A DNA stretch of 27,170 nucleotides, taken from positions 24,556 to 51,725 of the forward strand of contig MU647828.1 of NCBI GenBank assembly GCA_026770585.1, written 5' to 3'. Positions 1 to 8,914 of the stretch are shown one piece after another; within the stretch, counting starts at the first letter, position 1; the number at the start of each line of letters is the position of its first letter. The DNA is from Baffinella frigidus. Lineage: Eukaryota; Cryptophyceae; Cryptomonadales; Baffinellaceae. The position numbers and the translations under genes were made by a program. Under the pieces are notes generated by a model. The model was not told the origin of the DNA. It saw only the letters and a program-made list of their open reading frames with translations, and made no database searches.

Positions 1-814
1 CCCACCGCCCCGCCCACCGCCCCGCCCACCGCACTCGCTGCCAGCGCCCCTCGCGGGCTTGCTGTCAGCGCCAGGCCTCTCACTTGCCACCACCCGGCGC
101 ATGCCGTGCCAGCACCCGCGCACCATCGCCACACCACGGTCGAGACATACCCTCCGGGGCACTCACGGGAGGGAGGGCGGTCGCTGAGGGGGGTGCTTTC
201 TGTGGTGATGGGTGGCAGGGTACAGACAGCCTCGTACGCGCGGTGGGCTGCCGAACACTCGCCAGACATCGCGTCCCACTCCGAGGCACCCCCGCCAACC
301 CCCCTACTGCCTAGCACCCCCACCACTGGCCACCAACCCCTTGCTCGCCACGGTTGAACAACCACTCTGTTTACGGATTGCGTTTACCTGGCGACACTGC
401 TGCTTATGTTGCTCGTTTTTTGCGCAAATGCCTTTTGCACTCCCACCTCCCGTCTGGGCGCTGACCTGGATAGTTGTGTGGCTGGCTGGTTGAAGCAGCC
501 TCCGCCATCGCCAGCAGCCACGGCCGCGATCAAGGATGGCATCCGCGCTGGTCTTCTCGAGGTACTCCATTGCTGTCCTGCCAGCCTGCCTACTTCCGCG
601 CACTCCACTCGAGACCCACTGGCGTTGGGGTGACGTACGTGCGGTGTGACGTGAGGGTGCATCGGTGCACGCCAAGTGCCTTGGGCGAATAGCGACACCG
701 CTCACGCGGGACGTGGAGGCTTGGCGCGGCCACTGCCCATACCTGGGGCCTGGTGGTTGGTGACAGGGTGCTGGTTGGGGGGGGGGTGACAGGGTGCTGG
801 TTGGGGGGGGGCAG
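1..814. other. GC-rich sequence with weak coding signal only
   Basis: A C-rich tandem (CCCACCGCCCCG, about three copies) opens the window and a 27-bp G-rich tandem pair lies near 761-812. One plus-strand stretch at about 511-561 reads AAIKDGIRAGLLE and ends at a possible donor (GAG|gtactc). The reverse strand of the same stretch also reads sensibly (MEYLEKTSADAILDR after a CAG acceptor). I could not decide between them, so no gene is called here. The plus-strand reading would fit as an upstream exon of the UBA-like gene. Confidence 0.3.
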
Positions 815-915
815 GTGCGCGCGTCGCTGAGATCGTCTCTCGGCGCCAAGACCGGCCTCCGAAATGCCATGGCGACGGGCTTCCTCTCCTTTCTCGCCCC
901 GGCCACCAGCCCACG
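815..915 (+). CDS. Candidate internal exon of the plus-strand UBA-like gene
   Basis: The stretch is bounded by a CAG acceptor and a CG|gtccgg donor. It reads without stops in phase 0 and includes LGAKTGLRNAMATGFLSFLA, leaving two bases of a codon. Those bases join in phase to the next candidate exon at 1193, giving an Arg codon. I recognise no domain. The call rests on splice motifs, phase agreement and natural-looking residue composition, so it could be wrong. It lies upstream of, and on the same strand as, the UBA-like last exon, but the connecting exons are not resolved. Confidence 0.3.
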
Positions 916-1192
916 GTCCGGCACCCGCCTTGCCAGCCTTGGATGGCGGTCACGCGCCCGAGCGGGCCCCATGCCACCCAACTTCTGGGCGGTGTCTGCC
1001 CTTTGTGAGCCATAGTCGGACTTTGTCCGCGCGACGCCTGGTCCGTGTGGTGGGTTTGTCAGGCAAATCGCTGCAGGCGCGCGCGCGATGGCAGCATGCT
1101 GCTGCGAGGCGGGATGGTGAATGGTGGCCCGAGGCATGCTTCTGACGCGGAAGGGTTGCCCGCCGCAGAGAGCGAGCATCGGTGCCTGCCAG

Positions 1193-1306
1193 CCTGCCGG
1201 GCGACCCGACGGTGGGAGGACTCTCGGGAGGATTGTTGGGGAGCGAGTCTCTGCCCGCGCCGCAGTCGGCGCGCGCCGGGCCGTCTTCTCTCGCCTTGGA
1301 TGCCAG
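1193..1306 (+). CDS. Candidate internal exon of the plus-strand UBA-like gene
   Basis: The exon follows a TGCCAG acceptor and ends at GCCAG|gttgct, with an alternative phase-0 donor at 1331. It starts with one base that completes the Arg codon left by the exon ending at 915. It then reads LPGDPTVGGLSGGLLGSESL and continues Ser/Ala/Pro-rich. The composition suggests a flexible linker. No domain is recognised. Confidence 0.28.
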
Positions 1307-1806
1307 GTTGCTCCCCGCCGATGCCAGCCAGGTCCGCAGGCTGCGGTCGAGGCTGTCTGGGCTGGCTGCCGGCAGCCTGCGCCTCCCGCGGTGTGCCATC
1401 ATACCCTTCTGGTGTCCACCCGGCATGCCAGCTAGCTACCGCACCAGCGCGCGCCTGCCCACCTGCGTGCGTTCTGCCGGCAGCCTGAGGGTGCTCGTAA
1501 CTCTCGCGTGCGTACGCACGCCATCGCATGCGCCGCACGCATCTCTCACCGCCCGTGTCTCCCACCGCCCGTGTCTCGCACCGCCCGTGTCGTTGCGCCG
1601 AGAGAGACGCCGCCTGCCACGGTTGCCACCTTTCCACCCCCCTGCCCAACGTAGCCCGCGGCACCTAGCGAGGATGTGTGTGGACGCGAGGCGACGCCGG
1701 GTGCCTCTGGTTGACTGGGAGGGGCGCAGGAGGGAGGCGGGCGGCGTAGGAGGGGGACGCGACCGCGGGGAGCTCACGCGTAGCCTCGACTCCGGACTGG
1801 CGGCCC

Positions 1807-1855
1807 GAGGAGGAGGAGGAGGAGGAGGAGGAGGAGGAGGAGGAGGAGGAGGAGG
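1807..1855 (+). repeat. (GGA)n trinucleotide microsatellite
   Basis: About 16 uninterrupted GGA/GAG triplets. In one frame they would encode poly-Gly, but the flanks show no convincing exon, so an intronic position is more likely. Confidence 0.95.
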
Positions 1856-2065
1856 ACAACCAGGGTGGGTCAAGGTCCCGGCCGCTGCGCGCGGGGATGG
1901 AGGGGGGGCAGCCTTGCGGTACGCTGGGCTACAGAGCCCCGAGTCTTGCCACTCGTCTTGGGGGGATTTCTCAACAGGGGGGCGGGGAGAGGGGGGGGAG
2001 GGAGGAGGAGAGCTGGAAGCTGGGGCGGATGGGACACGCGGCGAGGAGGCGCTGCCGTGGGTGGG

Positions 2066-2252
2066 GGCAGGAGTAGATGAAAGTGCCACTGCCAGTGAGC
2101 AGGCCACGGCGGGGGCAGCAGAGCACGTGCAGGCAGGGGCAGCAGGGGAGGCGAGTGCAGGAGGGGCAGCAGGGGAGGCGAGTGCAGGAGGGGCAGCAGG
2201 ACAGGCAAGTGCGGCGCGCGCCGAGCAACGAGCCGCGGCGATTCAACGAATG
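2066..2252 (+). CDS. Possible Ala/Gly-rich linker exon ending before the UBA-like exon
   Basis: The frame includes DESATASEQATAGAAEHVQA, then two to three copies of a 27-bp repeat (about 2135-2207) encoding Ala/Gly/Glu-rich units. It ends AEQRAAAIQRM at a possible donor (ATG|gtcttt). An amphipathic AAAIQRM would suit the first helix of a UBA domain. The donor is phase 0, however, while the last exon at 2766 needs one carried base, so an unseen exon must lie between them or this reading is wrong. The sequence is low complexity, so coding status is uncertain. Confidence 0.25.
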
Positions 2253-2384
2253 GTCTTTGCCGCCCACTCGTTCGGGGGTTTGATGTTTTGATGTAATTGT
2301 TCAGGAGTGAGGGATTAGGGACCTGTTGGTTTTTATCCAAGTTTCTGGTCGATTCGTTCTCATCGCACCTTTGCCCCCGCTTTT

Positions 2385-2624
2385 GCCATGCCTGGGTTTG
2401 CAGTCAGTCGATCTGCCATGCCTGGGTTTGCAGTCAGTCGATCTGCCATGCCTGGGTTTGCAGTCAGTCGATCTGCCATGCCTGGGTTTGCAGTCAGTCG
2501 ATCTGCCATGCCTGGGTTTGCAGTCAGTCGATCTGCCATGCCTGGGTTTGCAGTCAGTCGATCTGCCATGCCTGGGTGTGCAGTCAGTCGATCTGCCATG
2601 CCTGGGTTTGCAGTCAGTCGATCT
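2385..2624 (+). repeat. 30-bp tandem repeat, eight exact-length copies
   Basis: Eight head-to-tail copies of a 30-bp unit beginning GCCATGCCTGGGTTTGCAGT. They are identical except for a T-to-G change in the seventh copy near 2578. Because 30 is divisible by three, several frames stay open and give artificial repetitive peptides. It most likely lies in the last intron of the UBA-like gene. Confidence 0.97.
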
Positions 2625-2765
2625 GTACGTGTCCGCACCTTGCCGAATTGTGTGTATCCGTTTTGTTATTATCTAACGGATTGTTTCAATGCGACGGACA
2701 AGTAACCCGGCAACCCTGACTGACCTCGCACACGCACGCACAGGGATGGCTGGGGTTTCCTGCAG

Positions 2766-2851
2766 ATGAGTGCGAAAAAGCACTGGATGTCAAGGGGGGC
2801 TGTGTCGAAGATGCCATGATGTGGCTTGTGGCCCAGGCTGATCATCTATAG
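2766..2851 (+). CDS. C-terminal exon encoding a UBA-like domain (partial gene)
   Basis: The acceptor is tttcctgcag just before 2766, and the exon begins with the last two bases of a codon. It reads DECEKALDVKGGCVEDAMMW, then LVAQADHL and a TAG stop at 2849-2851. This matches helices 2 and 3 of a UBA domain: DxCxxAL, a Gly-containing turn, VEDAM and WL near the end. UBA domains bind ubiquitin and are common in shuttle factors, deubiquitinases and E3 adaptors. Helix 1 and the MGF-type loop should lie in an upstream exon that I could not identify with confidence. The domain match is short but has the expected spacing. The rest of the gene is unresolved. Confidence 0.55.
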
Positions 2852-3415
2852 ACTGTCCGCACCTAGTTATGGGAGCGACGTGAGACCTTTCCAGGTTCCA
2901 AGTCTCGTGGAGTGTGTGTATGAAGCTTTCAACCAGCATCGCAGACGTTTTTGTTATCTTGCAATCTTACATTCGTGCCCCTCAAACACCATGTGCTCTG
3001 TTGACTCCACCGCGTCTCGCACATCTAGCTAGTGCATCGGAGACAGTGGTGAGCCTCCTGAGACCTACATTCGGTCTCAGCACTTGCGTGTGCCTGTCTC
3101 TGCAGAAGAGCGCTTGATTGATAGGGTGCTGCCCGCCACATCGTCCTATCTCCATACTGAAGCAGAGGACACACGGGTGATGGCTACCACGGACGATGGC
3201 TACCTGGTACGGACAGTAGCTACAGGAGTACCTCGCTCATAAGAAACCGCCCCCCCCCCAAAGGACCACCATGGGGCCCTGTGCATGGTCCTACTGTAGG
3301 GTCCTAGGAGGGAGGCGGTTTCTTATGAGCGAGGTACCCATGTGTCTGGTCCGGGCTTGACCTCTCCGGCGGCGCGCAGTGCTACATGTGCCTAGGTGGC
3401 GCGGCTCAGTCTACG
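2852..3415. other. Intergenic spacer between convergent gene ends
   Basis: This lies between the stop of the plus-strand UBA-like gene and the stop of the minus-strand membrane-protein gene. It contains an inverted-repeat element at 3228-3337. No coding signal was seen. Confidence 0.5.
3228..3337. mobile_element. Small fold-back (MITE-like) element
   Basis: Perfect 24-bp inverted arms, GTACCTCGCTCATAAGAAAC and following bases at 3228-3251 and the complement at 3314-3337, flank about 62 bp that includes a C-run. No transposase is present. A decayed relative with TTCTTATGAGCGAGATACC lies near 21690-21710, inside an intron of the Ubl-PDZ gene. Confidence 0.75.
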
Positions 3416-3622
3416 TTAAGCAGTAGATGTGCCTAGATGGCGCGGCTTTTCTCGGGATTGGGGTTCTTGCGGATCCTGAGACGCGGCCGCATCTTCTTGT
3501 TTCGGTTCTGCCACCAGAATCAATGCTGCCTCAGTGCATGTCGCCGAGACGGAAGAGGCTGCCTCAGTGCATGTCACCGAGACGGGAGAGGCTGCTAGGC
3601 ACGAGGACGGCGGGGCGATTCC
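3416..3622 (-). other. Last exon: cytoplasmic tail with an 11-residue duplication
   Basis: The acceptor is ctaccatcag. The frame is phase 0 from the transmembrane exon and runs 68 codons to a TAA at 3418-3416. The tail is Ser/Ala/Glu-rich, with a 33-bp tandem duplication (about 3524-3591) that gives SVTCTEAASSV followed by SATCTEAALIL. It ends REKPRHLGTSTA. No enzymatic or known sorting domain was seen. Confidence 0.65.
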
Positions 3623-6600
3623 CTGATGGTAGATGCAGATGGACCGAAAGGCAGAGCGTGATGGTGGGCCACCGCGTCCGGCAAATCGGCCAACACGCCA
3701 GGCCCCGAGTTGCGAGAGTGGTTGCAAGTCGAGTTTGGCGCGAGACAAGGGAGGGGGCAGGTCCTGACCTGGGCGATGAGGATGGCGATGACGATTGCCA
3801 CGACACCGATGCTCAGCCCGATGCCTGTCATCAACGCTGTGTCCGTCCCTCCCAGCTCCTGCCGCCGCCAATTACGGTTAAGGGTTTAGGATGTAGGCCG
3901 ACGCACGTGATGAATGGTGGGTCGGTGCCTCCAAGGTCCTGCCGCCAGGCGCCACACCACGCACACTCCGTGCCGTGCGTCTCACTTGAAAGACGGACCG
4001 AGCGTGCGGGAGGCATGGGCCAAGAGGCAGGAGGTGCGGGAGGAGCAGCATGTGACGGAGGACTGGGGGCAGGATGAGGCTTACCGGAGGGTTGTAGACG
4101 GGAGTGTTGCGCTGAACCGTGTGAGGTCGGAACGCTGCCCTCTCTCCTGGTGGGGATCGCGCGTCACTCGCATGCGAATGCCACCACGCGAGCGAATGCC
4201 ACCACGCGAGCGAATGCCACCACGCGAGCGAATGCCACCACGCATCGAGGAGCGCTCCTCGAACAAGGTGAGCACCCCACCTGTCTTGACCATCAATAGC
4301 ATGTGCCTGGTGGTGGTGATGAGGCAGAGGTAGAAGCTGCGGGAGAGACCCGTGCGGGTGTTCTGGACGATGATGTTGAGGAGGTAGATGTTGTTGTCGT
4401 CGTCCAGCAGGTGCGAGAGGATGTACGTCAGCCGCCCGTCCTCTTGCTGCACTCACACACGTGCAGGAGTTGAGGGTTGAGAGAGAGAGAGAGAGCGAGC
4501 GAGAGAGAGCAAGAGACAGCTGCACGCACACGTGCGGCGGGTCAACAACCACCCGTGGTCCACGGCAAGGTGTCATCCTGCAAACGGAAGCAATGGGCCA
4601 CGCGGACATGATGCGTCAATGTTGGACTCTGCATAGGGTCACGGACTCTGCAAGGTTGGACTCTGTGGATGGGCTCACAACCTGTGTGATCGAAGTCATG
4701 GGCATCCACGTGAGACCTTGATCATCAGTTGTCTCGTTGGGCCCACCCTGCGATCGAGCAGCCACCAGTCACGCCACGACTCCGTACCGCACACCCCCAC
4801 GACTGTCGTGGCCCCCACGACTGTCGTGGCGACTCGCCCGTGAGCCATGTCGTCCCTGCCGATTTCGCGCGCACGCCTTCGGAAGTGCGGGCTGGGACGA
4901 GGAGAGAGAGAGCGAGAGAGAGATGGAGAGAGCGAGAGAGAGAGAGAGAAAGGGAGAGAGATGGAGAGAGAGAGAGAGAAAGAGAGCGAGAGAGAGAGGG
5001 AGGCAGGTGGCGGACGGTCGTCGCACAGCAGAGCCTCGGACGGACGCGACAAGCGACAAGAGGCTCTGGTGACCACATTCCACGGGACTGCTGGCACCGC
5101 CCGCATCACCAGAACGTGCTTTCGTGCGTGCTCTCTCACCGCTTGGTCACCAGGTGATACCCACCTTGCGCGCAGCGCCGGGGGCAACCGAAGACCAACA
5201 CCACGCACCGAGGCCTCCTCCTGGCACCCGCCATCGCTCGCACCACGGCCACGCTGCAAGTCGCCGTGTGCGCTGCCAGGCTGCACCAAGCCTTGAGCGC
5301 TGGCAGGCAGCGGTGGCAGGCAGGGGTGGCAGGGTGCAAGACGCATCCAGGCTGCAACTCGGAACAGGGGGAGACCTGGAGAGGCGTCCCGAACTTGGAG
5401 ATTCCGCAGACTGTCCACATTGTTCTTCGCGTTGCATCCTACCCCCCAGAGACCATGTGTTAGCCTACATCTTCCAGGCTTTGCCTTGCTTGCGGATGTC
5501 ACACACAAGACGTTCTGGTGCCAGACCTCCAACAATCGAGAATCGGTTGCGTGCCCTTCTTCATTGCATGAAGAATCCACAACGACCGTGATCGAGGCGA
5601 GAAAAGGGTCGAGAGGGGGGCACCTTGATCGAGGCGAGAAAAGGGTCCAACTTGCCGATGTACACGGTGACCCTGCATCCAGGTAGGGGGGCAGCATCTA
5701 GTGAGCGTGGCAAGTGGTTGCTAGTCAGGCTACACACACCGCACGCCGGTTGAAGCATCAACACACACCGCACGCCGTGGTTGAAGCATCACACTAGGCG
5801 TTGCTCGCCGGTGCCGGGAGTCTGGTAGGTCACCGCGTTTGCAGGAGAGAGGTGTGCTGGTGGTGTGGAAAGCATTGAGATGAAAGGGAGGGGTGGTACC
5901 AGGTGGCTAGATCGATGCCGGCAGTGGTCGAGTTGCGCGACGCAACTTCGAACGTCGTCCCTGCCACCCAAGGGAGTCAGGCTCAGCCGAGGAAGCAAGG
6001 CAAGCAGGGCGAGCGGGTCTCGCGGGCGCGTGGTGTGCGAGAGCGTTGCCAAGCGAGGCGAGAGAAGAGTCATCAAAGCGGCACGCGCCTCTGCACACCC
6101 CAGACACCGCCAGGGCCTGGCGTCCCCCCGACCAAGACGTGTCCGTCCGAATGACAGACGCCCGTCGTCTGCCCAACGTGCGAGAACCTACGCACTTCGC
6201 TAGGTCGGGGGGAGGGGAGGGGGGGGGAGGAAAGCAGGGCGGGGGGAAGGAAGGACCGCGGCTGAAGCCGTCGTCAGTCGCCTGGCGCGAGTAGGGGTAC
6301 TCAGCCAAGTACTCCCACTGAGTGACAAAGCCATCACCATCTGCATCGATCCGGCGGAAGTCGCGCCGCGCGATGTACTCCACTGTCTGCGCAACGCACC
6401 GCCGGACGCAGAGGAGGTGTCACTCGGAGATAGAGCGAGCCAGTCTCACGCGGAGGCAGAGCCGAAAGCAGAGTGCGTGTCACTCGGAGGCACAGCGAAA
6501 CAATCTCCGGTATACTCAAGCGTCTCACGCGCCCCCACCCACCCAACCGACCGACCGACCAGGGCAGGTCCAGCCGCGCAAGCTGGGTCAGTAGCAACCA

Positions 6601-8835
6601 ACCAACGAAAGAAAGGCACGCCCCCGGCAGGCAGACACGCGGTGCGGTGCCGCGCCACTCTCCCAAGCAACCTCCCATGCCATGCCATCGGGAGATGCGC
6701 AAGGGTAGCACCCCTGGTCACGCTCTGCTACTCACTGCCTCGACTGCTTCTAACTGCCAAAGTCTGGGGTAAGTCGCCCGAGGTGCGGGGCAGGCAGACA
6801 GGCAGGCGCCGGGGGGGGGGACAGGGAGGCAGGCAGGCAGGCAAGGGGAGGGGCGAAACAGACCCCACACTGGACGTCAGGGAGGCAGGGAGGCGGGGAG
6901 TGAGGCAGGCAGAAAGTCAGGGGGTGAGAGACGTACCCCGCACTGGACGTCGGAGGCGATGGGGCAGGGTGCGCTCTCGAGTCTTGTCAGCGTTGCTCCC
7001 GAAGCATGCACCAGCACTCCCCACTTATCCTGCATCGCCTGCTTGCCCCCCACCAGACATCACCTTCTCACATCCTCACACGGTCATGTCTCACACCCGA
7101 TCGCACGCGTGTTTCATTCTGAAAATTCCAACTGGTTGGCAGCATGCAGGTGAACATGGATTGGCGTTCCACGCGAGAGAGGGCTGGCATGCCCCGAGGG
7201 CTTCATTCGTCCGAATCAACAGGAATCAACAGGCCCCGACCTGGGTGATATCTTCTGTGTAAATCATGAACTGCAGGTCTTCAGCCTTGGTTGGAAACAC
7301 CGCTCGCTCCAGCAGCCCCATGATCATTGCACGACGGGCCCCCGCGTGTCCATCCTGCGCCTCGCCCCCCCCGCTGTGCGCACGTGCGTCCCCCCCGGCC
7401 TCCCCGGCAGCGGCTCTCCTCGAGAGCGTGGCCTCGCCCGCCCCCCCCCGCTCTCTTTCGAGCACGCGGCGGACCGCGTCGAGGTTGCGCGCCCGGAGAA
7501 TGCCTAGCTGCGCATCCTGCCATCCCAACCGCCCTCCATCCATCATGACTTGCGCCCACTCACTAGCCAGCAAGGTGTCACTCCTAGCGTTGCCAGGCTC
7601 GCCCCATTATCTCGCACAACCCGGTTGTGGCCGTTCCAAGTTTCAATCAACTAGGAGTTGCGATGTCAGATAGTTGCAAGCGTTCACCGGCACAGTGGCG
7701 TAGGTCCAGTGGCGGAATGCACACATCCCTGCGGCATCAGGCCTCAACACCAATCGGAGAGAGGCATGCAAGTGTACCGTCTCTTGTATCTCCGCCTCAC
7801 ATTGCTCTGTGTCACGTTGCCCCGCATCCCGTGCCCCCTCCCCCCCCGGCAGGGTGTCGCCTCTCTGGCCCGCATCTTGGGCGTCCTCGCCCTCGCGTGG
7901 ACCCTCAGAATCGAGAGGAAGGCGCCCCTCCTCCAAGAGCCGGCGCAAACCCGAGAAGTTCTGTGAGATGTTGACCTGCAACGACGCGGGGTGGGGAACT
8001 CACGTGATGCGCAACACTGACCACAGACCTAGGGCGGTTTGGTGGGCTTGGACCGTGTCAACTGGAAGAGAGAAATCTTTACGGAAAAAATCACGGGGAG
8101 ATGATACCATGGTGGGGTCGACGACAGTGTCGTTTGGAGTGCGCGTTGGCGGCCACCACACGATCTGATAGTATCTGCAAAGTTGAAAAATCGACATGGT
8201 CAGATTCTGGTGAGCGGCGAGGACTATCGCTGAACACAGGAAGTGGTCCAGACTGATAACACGATGCATCTGTGCACGCGGAGAAGCAGGTGCATCAGCC
8301 AGAGGAGGAGATCGGCTCGGGCGGGTGGGAGGCGGGAGGGAAAGAGGGTGGAAGGCAGGAAGGAAGGGAGGGTGGGAGGGACGCAGGCAGGCAGGCAGGC
8401 AGAGAGGGAGGGAGGGGAGGAGAAAGGGAGATACGACGCAGTGACGTCCGGCACGAACGACACTCCCCGTCCAATCTGGACAGACGCACGCCACCACCCA
8501 ACATGTCAGACATGGACAGACGCACGCCACCACCCACCATGTCAGACACGCCAACGCCATTGCTTGCTTGCTGGGGTTGATGTTCACCACTTGCGCTGGA
8601 CATGCCACTTTCAACAGAGGTTGGCGCGGTTGATGACTGGCGGGAATGGCGGAGAGGAGAGGACAGGAGGGGCGGAGAGGGAGACCTCCTTGCGATAGAA
8701 GATGTCCTTGACCCACCCCTCGGCGAAGGCGATCGGGTACACTTTCGATCGAGGCACCTCCTCCCCCTGTCAACGCTCCTCGCGACTCAGAGACCAGAGG
8801 GGGGGAGAGCGCGCCCGAGAGAGAAGGAGAGAGAG

Positions 8836-8914
<79 letters not shown>

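Noticed and set aside
304-1179. 291-codon open frame on minus
   Set aside because: It is stop-poor because of GC richness, shows no domain-like sequence and overlaps better plus-strand candidates.
1182-2291. Long open frame of 369 codons on plus
   Set aside because: It runs through the GGA microsatellite and GC-rich sequence. Only parts with splice motifs look coding, so a single continuous gene is unlikely.
2385-2624. CRISPR array
   Set aside because: The units are directly adjacent with no unique spacers, so this is a minisatellite in a eukaryotic context.
2297-2719. Repetitive peptide-coding exon (CHAWVCSQSI, PCLGLQSVDL or MPGFAVSRSA repeats)
   Set aside because: Three frames are open only because the unit is 30 bp. 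No frame is favoured and there is no domain-like sequence.
4696-5697. 333-codon minus-strand open frame
   Set aside because: It crosses a CT microsatellite and several introns. Phase analysis supports separate short exons instead.
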